From Oscillospiraceae bacterium (GTDB taxonomy: Bacteria > Bacillota > Clostridia > Oscillospirales > Oscillospiraceae), in contig JAGAQA010000017.1 in the NCBI GenBank assembly GCA_017622995.1, positions 1-63,650 on the forward strand: a DNA stretch of 63,650 nucleotides, in the 5' to 3' direction. Below the pieces are notes generated by a model. It ran no database searches, was not told the origin of the DNA, and saw only the letters and a list, made by a program, of their open reading frames with translations. The position numbers and the translations under genes are program-made. Shown here one piece after another: positions 42,642 through 52,986 of the stretch; positions within the stretch are counted from its first letter, which is position 1; the number at the start of each line of letters is the position of its first letter.

Positions 42642-44570
42642 TTAAATGTCAATATTCACGGCGTACCGGGCGTTGCGCTCGATCCAGTCCTTCCGGGGCT
42701 CTACCTGCTCGCCCATGAGCACGGTAAATACCTCGTCGGCCCGGGCGGCATCGTCCAGGGTGATCCGGCGCAGACTGCGCTTCTCGGGATCCATGGTGGT
42801 CTCCCACAGCTCGTGGGGATCCATTTCACCAAGGCCCTTGTACCGGGCAATGTCCACCTTGGCGTTGGGGTTGTCAGAGCGCATTTCGGCGGAAACCCGG
42901 TCCCGCTGCTCATCGGAATAGGCAACCCGGGTGGTCTTACCCCTTGTCAGCTTGTACAGGGGCGGCACGGCGGAGTAGACATAGCCGTTTTCAATCATGG
43001 GCCGCATATAGCGGAAGAAGAAGGTCAGCAGCAGGGTTCGGATATGGGCGCCGTCCACGTCCGCATCGGCCATGATGATGACCTTGTGATAGCGCAGCTT
43101 CTCGATGTCGAACTCCTCGCCGATGCCCGCGCCCAGAGCCACAATCAGGGGATAGAGCTTGTCATTGCCGTAAATCTTGTCGGCCCGGGCCTTTTCCACG
43201 TTCAGCATTTTGCCCCACATGGCGAGAATTGCCTGGAACCGGGAGTCTCTGCCCTGAATGGCAGAGCCTGCGGCGGAGTCACCCTCCACGATGTAGATTT
43301 CGCAGAGGCTGGGGTCCCGCTCGTTGCAGTCCTGGAGCTTGTCCGGCATCTGTCCGGATTCCAGTCCGGTCTTCCGGCGGATGGATTCTCTGGCCTTCCG
43401 TGCGGCCTCCCGGGCTCTATTTGCCATCATGGCCTTTTCCAGAATGGCCTTGGCGATCTGGGGATGCTCCTCAAAGAAGGTGGTCAGCTGGTCGTTTACC
43501 ACCTGGTCCACCAGGGTACGGATATAGGCATTGCCCAGCTTTGCCTTGGTCTGGCCCTCAAACTGGGCATCCGTCAGCTTCACGGAAATGATGGCGGTGA
43601 TGCCCTCCCGGCAGTCTTCGCCGGAAACCTTGTCGTCCCCCTTGATGATGCCGTTTTTCACGCCGTAGGCATTGAGGACTCTGGTGAGAGCGGTCTTAAA
43701 GCCGGTTTCATGCATACCGCCCTCCGGGGTGCGGACATCGTTGGCAAAGGACAGCATCAGTTCGTTGTAGCCGTCGTTGTACTGCACGGCGATTTCCGCG
43801 CTGGCGTCTCCCTTGGAGCCCGCCATGTAGATCACATCGTCGCAGAGGGGGGTCTTGTTCCGGTTGGCCCACCGGGCAAACTCCCGGATGCCGCCCTCAA
43901 AGCACATGGTGTCGGTCTTCTTTTCTTCGGCGCGGTCATCGGTGATGGTGATGGACAGCCCCGCGTTCAGGAAGGCCTCCTCCCGCATCCGCTCGTGGAG
44001 AATTTCGTAGTCATAGACCAGGGAATCGAACATCTCCGGGTCGGGCTGGAAGGTGACCTCGGTGCCGGTATGGTCGGTCTTGCCCACGATGGTCATTTCC
44101 TGGGTGATGTGGCCCCGGGCGAACTTCATTTCATAGATTTGTCCGTTCTTGTGGACCCGGACCCGCAGCCATTCCGACAGGGCGTTGACAACAGACGCGC
44201 CCACACCGTGCAAACCACCGGATACCTTATAGCCGCCGCCGCCGAACTTGCCGCCGGCATGGAGCACCGTATAAACCACCTCCAGAGCGGGCCGGCCGGT
44301 CTGAGGCTGAATGTCCACGGGGATGCCCCGGCCGTCATCGGTGACGGTGATGGAGTCCCCGGGATTGATGGTTACGGTGATGTGCTTGCAGTAGCCTGCC
44401 AGGGCTTCATCAATGGCGTTGTCTACGATTTCGTAGACCAGATGATGAAGACCGGAAGAAGACGTGGAGCCAATATACATACCCGGGCGCTTGCGGACCG
44501 CTTCCAGTCCTTCCAGCACCTGAATCTGCTCCGCGCCGTATTCCTGTGTTACTTTTGTCTCGTCAGACAT
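42642..44570 (-). CDS. gyrB: DNA gyrase subunit B
   Basis: ATPase subunit, 642 residues. GHKL ATPase domain ([41 protein letters not shown]) and TOPRIM domain ([33 protein letters not shown]). Where most GyrB proteins read PLRGKILNVEKA this one has [15 protein letters not shown] 44570 with GGAGGAC upstream; the longer open frame covers repeat DNA. It heads the gyrB-gyrA-rnhA unit. Confidence 0.97.
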   Translation of the reverse strand: MSDETKVTQEYGAEQIQVLEGLEAVRKRPGMYIGSTSSSGLHHLVYEIVDNAIDEALAGYCKHITVTINPGDSITVTDDGRGIPVDIQPQTGRPALEVVYTVLHAGGKFGGGGYKVSGGLHGVGASVVNALSEWLRVRVHKNGQIYEMKFARGHITQEMTIVGKTDHTGTEVTFQPDPEMFDSLVYDYEILHERMREEAFLNAGLSITITDDRAEEKKTDTMCFEGGIREFARWANRNKTPLCDDVIYMAGSKGDASAEIAVQYNDGYNELMLSFANDVRTPEGGMHETGFKTALTRVLNAYGVKNGIIKGDDKVSGEDCREGITAIISVKLTDAQFEGQTKAKLGNAYIRTLVDQVVNDQLTTFFEEHPQIAKAILEKAMMANRAREAARKARESIRRKTGLESGQMPDKLQDCNERDPSLCEIYIVEGDSAAGSAIQGRDSRFQAILAMWGKMLNVEKARADKIYGNDKLYPLIVALGAGIGEEFDIEKLRYHKVIIMADADVDGAHIRTLLLTFFFRYMRPMIENGYVYSAVPPLYKLTRGKTTRVAYSDEQRDRVSAEMRSDNPNAKVDIARYKGLGEMDPHELWETTMDPEKRSLRRITLDDAARADEVFTVLMGEQVEPRKDWIERNARYAVNIDI

Positions 44571-44663
44571 CGTTGTCCTCCTATATGATTGATCTTGCGC
44601 CGGTTTTTCAAAGAAATCCAAAGGTTTGGGATGCCTTTGAAAAACCAGCGGATATGCGTTTTT

Positions 44664-44820
44664 AATTGACAATGGACAATTGTCAATTGTGGTATCCCTT
44701 CGGGATGAATTGGATTTGTGACGATCGGCTTTGATAAGCAAATGAATAAATCGGGATTTACCGGGGTGATACCTTCCCCCGGGGGAAGCGATTTGCGCCC
44801 CCCAACTCCCAATTTGCAGA
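44664..44820. repeat. Truncated family A end plus decayed family B short element
   Basis: 44664-44710 is only the left end of family A (TTGACAATGGACAATTGTC, ATCCCTTCGGGAT). 44749-44820 resembles a collapsed family B short element: ATCGGGATTTACCGGGGTG, ACCTTCCCCCGGGGGAAG, then ACTCCCAATTTGCAG. The gap 44571-44968 has no gene. Confidence 0.65.
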
Positions 44821-44832
44821 AGCGTCACTGAT

Positions 44833-44970
44833 CGAGGGGCCCAATGGATGTAATGGGATGTACCACGTTCGTAACGCATTGGGTGCAGGCCCTGCCTGCT
44901 CGAGGGGCCCGGCGGCGGCTGTACCTTGTGCCCAACGTCCGTAACGCACTGGCCGCGGGCCCTGCCCGCT
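44833..44970 (+). repeat. Family D tandem repeat, two units
   Basis: Unit 1 is 44833-44900 and unit 2 is 44901-44970. Both start CGAGGGGCCC and contain CGTAACGCAYTGG and a GGGCCCTGCC hairpin. Unit 2 runs into the recF stop codon. Confidence 0.75.
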
Positions 44971-46072
44971 ACCCTTCCACCAGCTGTCCATTGGAAATCT
45001 CCATGGTCTTGCCCAATTTGGTAAACCTTCCGGGCTCGCAGCAGGTGATGAATACCTGGCCGCTTTTGATCTGGTTCAGCACAAAATCCTGCCGTTTTTC
45101 GTCCAGCTCGGAGAGCACATCGTCCAGCAGCAGCACCGGCTCTTCCCCAAATTCCCGCTTCATCAGCTCCCGCTGGGCCAGCTTCAGGCTGATGGCCGCG
45201 GTCCGGGTCTGGCCCTGAGAGCCGAAGGCTTTCAGATCCACGCCGCTGAGGGTGATGGTAAAGTCATCCTTATGGGGCCCCGTCAGGCACTGGCCGGATT
45301 GGAGCTCTGCCCGGGCATGGCTTTCCAAATGGGCCCGGAGCCGCTCCCGCAACACCTCCGTGGGCGCGAAGGGGTCTTCCACCGTGGAAACGGTTTTGTA
45401 TTCCAGGTGAAATTCCTCGGTGCCTCCGGAAAACTGACCGTGAAAGCGGGCGGCCTCCGCTCCCAGGGATTGATAGAACCGGGCCCGGTAGGAAATCAGC
45501 AGCGCCCCCACCTGGCAGAGCCGTTCATTGTAGTCGGGCAGTATGGAAAGCAGGCGGATGTCTTCATGGCTGTCCTTCAGAATCCGGCTTTTTTGCTCCA
45601 GAATCCGGTTGTATTCCGTGAGCGCCGCCTCATAATTGGGCCGCAGGGCGCACAGCACCGTGTCCCCCAGTCTTCGTCTGGCGGAGGCGCCGCTTTTTAG
45701 AATCATCAGATCCTCCGGGCAGAAGAGCACCGAAGGCAGAAGGCCGGTTAAGTCTGCGGCGCTTTTCTTTTTGACGCCGTTGCGCCAAAGCTGCCTGGGT
45801 CTTCCCGGAAACAGCAGCCAGCGGATATTCTGCTCTCTTCCCTGAGAATAAATCTGGCCGGTAATCTCGCCAAAATCCTCGTCAAAGCGGACCATTTCCC
45901 CATTTTTCTGGGTGCGAAAGCTTTTTCCGCTGCCCAAAAAGCCGATTGATTCCAAAAGGTTGGTCTTTCCCTGGGCATTGCTGCCCACGATCAGATTCAC
46001 CCCCTGGTCAAACCGGAACACTTCCTGCCGGTAATTCCGAAAGCCCCGCAGTTCCAGCTCAATCAGATGCAT
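44969..46072 (-). CDS. recF: DNA replication and repair protein RecF
   Basis: SMC-like ATPase that helps load RecA at gaps. 367 residues. Walker A GSNAQGKT (30-37), the signature-like region SQGQTRTAAISLKLAQ, and Walker B VLLLDDVLSELDEKRQ. The start ATG 46072 overlaps yaaA by 14 bases, as is usual. A family D repeat abuts its 3' end. Confidence 0.96.
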   Translation of the reverse strand: MHLIELELRGFRNYRQEVFRFDQGVNLIVGSNAQGKTNLLESIGFLGSGKSFRTQKNGEMVRFDEDFGEITGQIYSQGREQNIRWLLFPGRPRQLWRNGVKKKSAADLTGLLPSVLFCPEDLMILKSGASARRRLGDTVLCALRPNYEAALTEYNRILEQKSRILKDSHEDIRLLSILPDYNERLCQVGALLISYRARFYQSLGAEAARFHGQFSGGTEEFHLEYKTVSTVEDPFAPTEVLRERLRAHLESHARAELQSGQCLTGPHKDDFTITLSGVDLKAFGSQGQTRTAAISLKLAQRELMKREFGEEPVLLLDDVLSELDEKRQDFVLNQIKSGQVFITCCEPGRFTKLGKTMEISNGQLVEG

Positions 46073-46310
46073 TGCTGTGAATGATGAAGCTCTGGCCCTG
46101 GAAACAGAAGGTATCTCCCTCATGGAGCTTTTTGCCCCGCATGGTGCAAACCTCCCCGTTGACGGTGACCAGCCCATCCAGGATTACCCCTTTGGCCTCA
46201 CCGCCGGTGGCAACCAGACTGGCGTATTTCAGGGCCGCTTCCAGCTTGATGTATTCCGTCTCAATGGTCAGCTGCGCGGCGGCATTCTTTTTTTTGACAG
46301 TAACCTTCAT
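46059..46310 (-). CDS. yaaA: S4-domain protein YaaA
   Basis: 83-residue RNA-binding S4-domain protein found between dnaN and recF in most Firmicutes. The central IKLEAALKYASLVATGGEAKGVILDGLVTVNGEVCTMRGKKL is the S4 core. ATG 46310 with GGGAGAA upstream. The exact role is unsettled; Bacillus YaaA has been connected with ribosome assembly. Confidence 0.9.
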   Translation of the reverse strand: MKVTVKKKNAAAQLTIETEYIKLEAALKYASLVATGGEAKGVILDGLVTVNGEVCTMRGKKLHEGDTFCFQGQSFIIHSNASD

Positions 46311-46323
46311 TAAAATTCTCCCA

Positions 46324-47436
46324 TCAGCCGTTCTTGATTCTGACAGGCAGAACCATATAGGCAAAATCATGCTTGTCATCCACCGGCGTCAGCACAATGG
46401 GGCTCAAACCGTTGGTCAGCTCCAGGGTGACCTCCTCGCTGGGCACAGCCCGCAGGGCGTCGATGAGATAACGGACATTAAAGCCGATTTCCGTCTCCTT
46501 GCCGTCACCGGCATAGGCGCATTTGTCCTCCGCCGCGCCGATGGTATTGCTGGTGCGCATCAGAACCTCCTGGTTGGAGAACACACAGCGCACAGGGCTC
46601 TTGTTCTTTTCGGAAACAATCAGACCCACACGCTCCACGCTGGAAGCCAGATCCCCCACATTGGCAACCAGCCTGATGGGGCTGCCGCTGGGCACCACCC
46701 GGCGCCAATCCAGGAAATCACCCTCCAGCAGCCGGCAGACCAGGGTGGCAGACCCTACCTGGAAGAGGATGTGCTTGCTGCCCAGCAGGAAGGAAGCGTT
46801 TTCCTCCGTATCCGTCAGAATTTTTTCCAGCTCCTTCAGCCCCTGGGAGGGAACCACAAAGTTCATCTCTCTGCCCAGGCCCTCGCCCGGATGGTAGGTC
46901 CGTCTTGCCAGACGGAAGCCGTCCACAGCCACGGCGGTTACGGCGGAATCGGAAACCTCAAACTTCACGCCGTTGTGGATGGGCCGGGCCTGATTGTCGG
47001 CCACGGCAAAGATGGTGCCGGAAATCAGCTCCTTCAGCTTGTTCTGGGGAATCAGAATGGGCCGTCCGTCATTCACGTCGGGCAGCTCCGGATAATCCTC
47101 GGCGCTTTCGGCGGAAATGGTAAAGGAGGCAAAGCCCGCCCGGATGGATACCTTATATTGGGTTTCGTCCACCACCACGGTGACGGGACCCTCCGGCAGC
47201 CGCCGGATAATGTCGCCAAAGAGCTTGGAAGGCAGAATGCAGGAGCCGGGCTCCACCACATCGGCGTCAATATCGCAGGTAATGCCGGTTTCCATATTGT
47301 AGCCGGTGAGAGAAATGCCGTGACCAGCCTTGCAGAGAATGCCTTCAATGAGACTCAGGCTGCTCTTTACAGCCACCGTTCGGGAGGCTACGTTGAGTCC
47401 CTGCAGCAGTGCGTTTTTTTCACAGGTAAAGCGCAT
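46324..47436 (-). CDS. dnaN: DNA polymerase III sliding clamp (beta subunit)
   Basis: Processivity clamp, 370 residues in three clamp domains. Begins MRFTCEKNALLQGLNVASRTV and ends with the typical TPVDDKHDFAYMVLPVRI, close to the conserved (M)LPMR terminus. Located between dnaA and yaaA, separated from dnaA by the origin-like region. Confidence 0.97.
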   Translation of the reverse strand: MRFTCEKNALLQGLNVASRTVAVKSSLSLIEGILCKAGHGISLTGYNMETGITCDIDADVVEPGSCILPSKLFGDIIRRLPEGPVTVVVDETQYKVSIRAGFASFTISAESAEDYPELPDVNDGRPILIPQNKLKELISGTIFAVADNQARPIHNGVKFEVSDSAVTAVAVDGFRLARRTYHPGEGLGREMNFVVPSQGLKELEKILTDTEENASFLLGSKHILFQVGSATLVCRLLEGDFLDWRRVVPSGSPIRLVANVGDLASSVERVGLIVSEKNKSPVRCVFSNQEVLMRTSNTIGAAEDKCAYAGDGKETEIGFNVRYLIDALRAVPSEEVTLELTNGLSPIVLTPVDDKHDFAYMVLPVRIKNG

Positions 47437-47756
47437 GGAAAAACTTCCTTTCTCTTGAATAAGATATAGATATATATATCCAGATATATTTTTGGTAGTA
47501 ACAGTCGCAGTAGGGGAAATTTATGTGGATAACCCCGATTTTCTCTAGGTGAATCCCTTCTTTTTTTCCACAACCTTGTGTGGAAAGCTTTTCTTCTTTC
47601 CACAGCCTCCAAAAAGCCAAATTTTCCCCATAATTTCTCCACAGGTTATCTTTTCACATTTCACAGCCCCTGTGGATAAATTTTAGGATGCAAAAAGGGA
47701 TTCTTTTTCCCTTCTGGCAGGCGGTGACGGGACCTCCCAGAGAACCGCAACGCATT
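47437..47756. promoter_or_regulatory. oriC: Putative oriC (dnaA-dnaN intergenic region)
   Basis: 320 bases with two exact DnaA boxes (TGTGGATAA at 47524-47532 and 47671-47679). Near matches are TTTTCCACA (47564), TGTGGAAAG (47579), CTTTCCACA (47596) and TTCTCCACA (47635). Next to dnaN lies a very AT-rich stretch (47456-47491, repeated ATAGATATATAT-like) suited as unwinding element. Equivalent to incC of the bipartite Bacillus origin. Confidence 0.8.
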
Positions 47757-49073
47757 TTAAAGACAGGCGTTGATGTTGGCGGTGATGGTCTGGATGTTTT
47801 CCTGCACGGTCTTGTCCCCGTTTTTCAGGGCCACCTCCACCTTCCGGATGGCGTAGAGCACTGTGGAGTGATCCTTGGCGAATTCCCGGCCGATGTCGGG
47901 AAGAGAGAGGTTGGTGAGCTTCCGGATCAGATACATGGCAGTCTGCCGGGCCTCGGCCACGCCCTTGTTTTTCAGAGTGCCCCGGAGCACGGTTTCGTCC
48001 ACGGAGTAGAACTTGCAGACCTGGCTGATGATCAGACTGGGGGTGGGCAGGGCGTTTCCTTCGGACTTGAACATATCGTCAATGGCCCGGCTCACGTTGG
48101 GCAGATCCAGGGGCATATTGTTGAGGTCCCGGTAGGCAAGGATCTTTTTGACGGTGCCCTCCAGCTGCCGGACATTGTTGGTCACGTTGACGGCAATGTA
48201 GTTGAGCACATCGTCGGAAAGGGTGAGCCCCAGGCTCTTTGCCTTGTTTTTGAGAATGGCCATTCTGGTTTCGTAATCCGGGGGCTGGATGTCGGCAAGA
48301 AGGCCCCATTCAAAACGGGTCCGCAGCCGGTCCTCCAGGGTCAGCATATCGCTGGGCTTCCGGTCGGAGGTCATGACGATCTGCTTGTGCTCCTCGTAGA
48401 GCTTGTTGAAGGTATGGAAGAATTCCTCCTGGGTAGATTCCTTACCGGCGATAAACTGAATATCATCTATGAGGAACAGGTCGCTTTCCCGGTATTTGCT
48501 CCTGAATTCGATATTTTTGCCGTTTGCAATGGCGGCAATCAGCTCATTGGTAAACTCGTCGCCCTTAATGTAGACGATGTTGGCATTGGGATTCTGCTTG
48601 CGGATGCCGTTGGCAATGGCGTAGAGCAGATGGGTCTTGCCCACACCGGCAGGGCCGTAGATGAACAGGGGATTATACACCTGTCCCGGGGTTTTGGACA
48701 CGGCGATGGCCGCGCTGTGGGCGAACCGGTTGGAAGGTCCCACCACAAAATTGTCAAAGGTGAACTGGGGGTTAAAGTCCATGCTGGTGGACGCGGCTTT
48801 GCCCTTATTCAGATAGTTTTCCCGTTCTTCATCACCGAAAACCAGCAATTTGGCATCGGAATGAAAAATTTCCTTCAGGGCGTCCTGAATATATTCGGTG
48901 CACCGGCGGCTGATGATTTCCCGGCGGAAGTCCGAGGGAGAATAGAGAATCAGGTTGTTTTCATTGAGCTCCACAATCTCTGCGTCATCGAACCAGGCGG
49001 ACACGGTAACGGCACCCAGCCGTTCCTCCATATGATTCAGAATCTTGGCCCAAACGTAGGCGGATGAATACAT
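47757..49073 (-). CDS. dnaA: Chromosomal replication initiator DnaA
   Basis: Initiator ATPase, 438 residues. Domain I about 1-75 and a short linker. AAA+ domain III has Walker A GPAGVGKT (140-147), Walker B LFLIDDIQF and sensor regions. Domain IV holds the DNA-binding signature DHSTVLYAIRKVE. ATG 49073 with GAGAGGAG upstream. Promoter at 49153-49181 with a DnaA box beside it, so autoregulation is likely. Confidence 0.97.
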   Translation of the reverse strand: MYSSAYVWAKILNHMEERLGAVTVSAWFDDAEIVELNENNLILYSPSDFRREIISRRCTEYIQDALKEIFHSDAKLLVFGDEERENYLNKGKAASTSMDFNPQFTFDNFVVGPSNRFAHSAAIAVSKTPGQVYNPLFIYGPAGVGKTHLLYAIANGIRKQNPNANIVYIKGDEFTNELIAAIANGKNIEFRSKYRESDLFLIDDIQFIAGKESTQEEFFHTFNKLYEEHKQIVMTSDRKPSDMLTLEDRLRTRFEWGLLADIQPPDYETRMAILKNKAKSLGLTLSDDVLNYIAVNVTNNVRQLEGTVKKILAYRDLNNMPLDLPNVSRAIDDMFKSEGNALPTPSLIISQVCKFYSVDETVLRGTLKNKGVAEARQTAMYLIRKLTNLSLPDIGREFAKDHSTVLYAIRKVEVALKNGDKTVQENIQTITANINACL

Positions 49074-49152
49074 ATTGGACTCCTCTCTGTCTGTTTTTCC
49101 ATTGCCCGGAACAGGCCGAAAAGGCTTTTTTGGGCACAATATTTCATCCTGG

Positions 49153-49206
49153 ATTATAGCACATTTCCGCCTGAATTACAAGTTTTATTCCCCAAAGTTA
49201 TGCACA
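49153..49206 (-). promoter_or_regulatory. dnaA promoter with adjacent DnaA box
   Basis: Minus strand TTGTAA (49176-49181), 17-base spacer, TATAAT (49153-49158), giving a ~70-base leader. A TTATGCACA DnaA box (TTATNCACA class) lies at 49198-49206, 17 bases upstream of the -35. The rest of the dnaA-yitT gap, 49207-49408, is AT-rich with repeated TTTTCCGGGAAA-like words and no gene. Confidence 0.85.
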
Positions 49207-49408
49207 GGTTTTCCAGGGAAAAACAACCGGTTTTTATCCGATTTTTTTCCGGGAAAGGGGCAAAAATCCGCCCCGGGGGAAATTCGGTTTTTCCGGGAAA
49301 ATCAGGGACCGGAACAGAAAATCCTTCAGCTGTCCTCCCCATGGATACAATATACAAAAAGAAAGCTTTTTTCCGGGGAAAGTTATACGGATCTTTCCGC
49401 AAAAAGGC

Positions 49409-49437
49409 TTGACCCCTGTTTTTGGGTATGCTATAGT
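49409..49437 (+). promoter_or_regulatory. Promoter of the YitT gene
   Basis: TTGACC (49409-49414), 17-base spacer, TATAGT (49432-49437), about 67 bases before the start codon. Confidence 0.8.
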
Positions 49438-49503
49438 AATTAATCAAGAAGAATCCTTCTTCTCGGAAAAAATATCAATTTAATATTGTGAAAAGGAAGA
49501 AAA

Positions 49504-50424
49504 ATGCGAAATATCAAGCTTATTTGGACCTATTTTGTCATTGCTTTCGCGGCGATGCTGGCGGCTCTCAATTATGAGCTTTTCGTGTTTCCCAACCAGT
49601 TCGCCCCTTCGGGGATCAACGGCATCTGCACCATGATCCAGTACATCAGCGGTATCAGCGTGGGCTATCTCAGCCTGGTGGTCAACATCCCCCTGGCGGT
49701 TCTGGTATTCTTCAAGGTCAGCAAGCCCCTGGCGGTGAGAAGCATGGTGTATGTGGTTGTCTTCTCCGTGAGCCTTCTGGTGCTGGACAGGGTGGATCTT
49801 TCCGCCTTTGCCTACGCCACGGAAAACGGCACCAGCCGGATTCTGGGACCCCTGACAGCCGGTATCATCATGGGCTTTCTCTATTCCATTCTGATCAAGG
49901 CCAGCGCCTACACCGGCGGTACGGATTTTGTGGCAGCCATCATTCACAGCAAACATCCGGAACAGAGTGTATTTGGTCTGAGCTTTGTTATGAACGCCAT
50001 GGTGGCCATTGCCAGCTACTTTGTCTATGATTACAAGATGGAGCCGGTACTGCTGTGCATTCTCTACAGCTTCGCCTCCTCCAATATGGCGGAGCGGTTT
50101 CTGAAAAACGGCCGCAGCGCGGTCCGGTTTGAAATCGTAACCAATTCTCCGGAGGAACTCAGCAAGGAGATCATCGAAAAGCTTCACCACACCACGACGG
50201 TGTTCCCGGCCAAGGGTATGTACAACGGGCGGGAGGTAAGCATTGTCATGTGCGTGGTCAACAATACCCAGGTGGCTGCCCTTTCCGGCATCGTGGGGCA
50301 CTACCCCCACACCTTTGCCATCATGAGCCAGGTCAGTCAGGTGATGGGCAATTTCCGGCACTTCTCCAAGGAGGGCCAGGAGGTGGTCCCCGTCCTGGAC
50401 CAGGGCGACGGAAAAACCGTTTGA
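49504..50424 (+). CDS. YitT family membrane protein (DUF161 + DUF2179)
   Basis: 306 residues. Five or six membrane helices in the first 190 residues (LNYELFVFPNQFAPSGINGICTMIQYISG, YTGGTDFVAAI), then a soluble DUF2179 domain (about 205-295: EIIEKLHHTTTVFPAKGMYNGREVSIVMCVVNNTQ). Widespread in Firmicutes, with no firmly assigned transport role. Divergent from dnaA. Confidence 0.9.
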   Translation: MRNIKLIWTYFVIAFAAMLAALNYELFVFPNQFAPSGINGICTMIQYISGISVGYLSLVVNIPLAVLVFFKVSKPLAVRSMVYVVVFSVSLLVLDRVDLSAFAYATENGTSRILGPLTAGIIMGFLYSILIKASAYTGGTDFVAAIIHSKHPEQSVFGLSFVMNAMVAIASYFVYDYKMEPVLLCILYSFASSNMAERFLKNGRSAVRFEIVTNSPEELSKEIIEKLHHTTTVFPAKGMYNGREVSIVMCVVNNTQVAALSGIVGHYPHTFAIMSQVSQVMGNFRHFSKEGQEVVPVLDQGDGKTV

Positions 50425-50479
50425 TTCCATAAACCCCGGGAGAAAGAGCCTATAAGGCTTTGCGTGTGTCAAAAAAATC

Positions 50480-50604
50480 TGTCATTGCGAGGCAGTGCGC
50501 ACACTGCCGTGGCAATCCCCAAACTATTTTGGGTTCGTATCGAAAGATCGTACCATTCAACCGGGAAATTCGCACACCAGTCTGCGGACTGGTTCGGAAT
50601 GACA
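50480..50604. repeat. Family C dispersed element, complete copy
   Basis: 125 bp from TGTCATTGCGAGGCAGTG to TTCGGAATGACA, with TGTCATT/AATGACA ends and internal hairpins (AGTGCGCACACT; AGTCTGCGGACT). The first 35 bases match the segment at 32704. It fills the gap before guaB, close to the RBS AAGGAGGAA. Confidence 0.75.
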
Positions 50605-50685
50605 TCACTTTTTTGACATTCTGAGAGCCCATCAGGCTTTTGAATCCCTGATATACATAAGAATTCTCAAGGAGGAACGATTCCA

Positions 50686-52191
50686 ATGGCTTACTATTAT
50701 CCCGAACCCAGCCACACCTTCAGCGAATATCTTCTGGTTCCCGGCTACACGTCCGAGGATTGCATCCCCGACAAGGTATCCCTGAGAACCCCCCTGGTCA
50801 AGTACCGGAAGGGACAGGAGGAGTGCCCCATCAGCCTGAACATCCCTCTGACCTCTGCCGTGATGCAGTCCGTATCCAACGATACCCTGGCCATCGCCCT
50901 GGCCAAGGAAGGCGGCATCAGCTTTATTTACGGCTCCCAGTCCATTGAGAGCCAGGCGGCCATGGTGTCCAAGGTGAAGCACCACAAAGCCGGCTTCGTT
51001 ACCTCCGCATCCAATCTGACCCCGGACAATACCCTGGCCGACGTTCTGGCCCTGAAGGAGAAGAACGGCTTCTCCACCGTGGCAATCACCGATGACGGCA
51101 CGTCGGGCGGCAAGCTCCTGGGCATCGTCTCCAGCCGGGACTACCGGGTCAGCCGGATGGATGTGTCCGAGAAGGTAGCCACCTTTATGACCCCCCGGGA
51201 GAAGCTGATTACCGCTCCCGCCGAAACCACCCTGAAGGAAGCCAACGACATCATCTGGGCCCACAAGCTGAACAGCCTGCCCATTGTGGATGCCAACGAC
51301 CACCTGATGTATTTCGTATTCCGGAAGGACTACGCCTCCCACAAGGCCAATCCTCTGGAGCTGCTGGACAGCCAGAAGCGCTATCTGGTGGGCGCGGGCA
51401 TCAATACCCGTGACTACGAGAAGCGGATTCCCGCTCTGCTGGAGGCCGGTGTGGATGTGCTGGTCATCGACTCCTCCGAGGGCTACACCTGCTGGCAGAA
51501 GAAGACCATCGATTGGGTCCGCAAGACCTACGGCGACACCGTAAAGATCGGCGCCGGCAACGTGGTGGACCGGGACGGCTTCCGGTTCCTGGCCGAGGCC
51601 GGGGCGGACTTCGTCAAGGTGGGCATCGGCGGCGGCTCCATCTGCATCACCCGGGAAACCAAGGGCATTGGCCGTGGTCAGGCAACGGCCCTCATTGAGG
51701 TTGCCGCGGCCAGAGATCAGTACTTCCAGGAGACCGGCGTGTATGTGCCTATCTGCTCCGACGGCGGTATTGTCCACGATTACCACATGACCCTGGCCCT
51801 GGCCATGGGAGCGGATTTCCTGATGCTGGGCCGTTACTTCGCCCGGTTCGACGAAGGCCCCACCCCCAAGATTATGGTAAACGGCGCTTATATGAAGGAA
51901 TACTGGGGCGAGGGCTCCAACCGTGCCCGGAACTGGCAGCGCTATGACCTGGGCGGCTCCGCGAAGCTGAGCTTTGAGGAGGGCGTGGATTCCTATGTTA
52001 CCTACGCCGGTCCCCTCCACGACAATGTGGAAGCTTCCCTCTACAAGGTCCGCTCCACCATGTGCAACGTAGGCGTCACCAACATCCCCGACCTGCAGCG
52101 GGATGCCAAGCTGACCCTGGTGTCCTCCGTCTCCATTGTGGAAGGCGGCTACCACGATGTGACCCTGCGCTCTTCCAATCCGGTGAAGTAA
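50686..52191 (+). CDS. guaB: IMP dehydrogenase
   Basis: NAD-dependent conversion of IMP to XMP, first step to GMP. 501 residues. TIM barrel interrupted by a CBS pair (about 108-222). The catalytic loop is [12 protein letters not shown] with C320. The NAD/IMP site [23 protein letters not shown] precedes it, and the mobile flap and RYF motif follow ([14 protein letters not shown]). Single gene with a strong terminator. Confidence 0.95.
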   Translation: MAYYYPEPSHTFSEYLLVPGYTSEDCIPDKVSLRTPLVKYRKGQEECPISLNIPLTSAVMQSVSNDTLAIALAKEGGISFIYGSQSIESQAAMVSKVKHHKAGFVTSASNLTPDNTLADVLALKEKNGFSTVAITDDGTSGGKLLGIVSSRDYRVSRMDVSEKVATFMTPREKLITAPAETTLKEANDIIWAHKLNSLPIVDANDHLMYFVFRKDYASHKANPLELLDSQKRYLVGAGINTRDYEKRIPALLEAGVDVLVIDSSEGYTCWQKKTIDWVRKTYGDTVKIGAGNVVDRDGFRFLAEAGADFVKVGIGGGSICITRETKGIGRGQATALIEVAAARDQYFQETGVYVPICSDGGIVHDYHMTLALAMGADFLMLGRYFARFDEGPTPKIMVNGAYMKEYWGEGSNRARNWQRYDLGGSAKLSFEEGVDSYVTYAGPLHDNVEASLYKVRSTMCNVGVTNIPDLQRDAKLTLVSSVSIVEGGYHDVTLRSSNPVK

Positions 52192-52203
52192 GAGATAATA
52201 GAT

Positions 52204-52239
52204 ACTCCCTTTGCGAAAAAATCGCAAAGGGAGTTTTTT
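52204..52239 (+). terminator. Terminator of guaB
   Basis: ACTCCCTTTGCGA / TCGCAAAGGGAGT (13 bp, 5-base loop) followed by TTTTT. As a near-symmetric hairpin with an A-rich loop it also faces the convergent prsW gene. Confidence 0.95.
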
Positions 52240-52245
52240 CTGTTT

Positions 52246-52956
52246 TCACCGAATATACCGGTCTTCCCGGGACAGATTCTTTACCATCCGGGAGGTGATA
52301 AAGAACAGCACTATCACGAAAAGCAGAAATACCCATTCGGAAAACCTGCTTTCGGAGGTGGCGATAAAATCGTAGATGCCGTGGAGCACCGTGGGAAGCA
52401 GCACGGCCAAATGCCGGCAGCGTTTGGACTGGACCTCATAGCCGTAATTGGAATACCGTTTGGCCATGCCGTAGAAAGCGCCCATGAAGACGCCAAAGCA
52501 GGCGTGGCCCGGCACGGCGGTGACGGCCCGGACCAGGGCGGTGCCCATGCCGTACATGGCAACGTAGCCGATGTTCTCCCACAGGGCAAAGCCCAGGCTG
52601 ACAGCCGTGGCGTAGACCACGCCGTCAAACTGGCAGTTAAAGGCGGGGGTGTACCAGGTGTGCCGTTTTAAGAGCAGATACTTAAACCCTTCCTCGGAAA
52701 GACCCACCACTACAAAGTACATGAGCACCCGGTAAAGAAGGCTGTCCTCCGGCCACAGGGCATCCAGAATGCCGGTGCCCAGCCGCTCGGTGAACACCGC
52801 CAGGGTGGTGGACACGGCGCCCCAGAACACCAGGGCGATGAGCAGAGCCAGAGGCTCCTTGTCCAGCTTATCGGCCTTATAGATCTTAACCAGCAGAACA
52901 ATGGCGGGAATCACCGCCGCCGCGGTCAAAATGGGTTTGGCGGGAAAAAAGAGCAT
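52246..52956 (-). CDS. PrsW-type intramembrane metalloprotease
   Basis: 236 residues, about seven helices. Family motifs in order: GLSEEGFKYL (Glu-Glu pair), FDGVVYATAVSLGFALWENIGYV, GHACFGVFMGAFYG and VLHGIYDF, supplying the metal-binding Glu and His residues. In Bacillus PrsW starts degradation of the anti-sigma factor RsiW; no anti-sigma gene is near, so the substrate is unknown. Confidence 0.88.
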   Translation of the reverse strand: MLFFPAKPILTAAAVIPAIVLLVKIYKADKLDKEPLALLIALVFWGAVSTTLAVFTERLGTGILDALWPEDSLLYRVLMYFVVVGLSEEGFKYLLLKRHTWYTPAFNCQFDGVVYATAVSLGFALWENIGYVAMYGMGTALVRAVTAVPGHACFGVFMGAFYGMAKRYSNYGYEVQSKRCRHLAVLLPTVLHGIYDFIATSESRFSEWVFLLFVIVLFFITSRMVKNLSREDRYIR

Positions 52957-52986
52957 AGAATTCCTCCTTGCCTGAAACCAGCTTCG

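Noticed and set aside
44833-44970. CRISPR-like array
   Set aside because: Only two units of about 70 bases, units similar over their whole length with no unique spacers, and no cas genes.
49074-49503. Main oriC upstream of dnaA
   Set aside because: Only one clear DnaA box (TTATGCACA) is visible here. The dnaA-dnaN gap holds several boxes and an AT-rich tract, so it is the stronger candidate.
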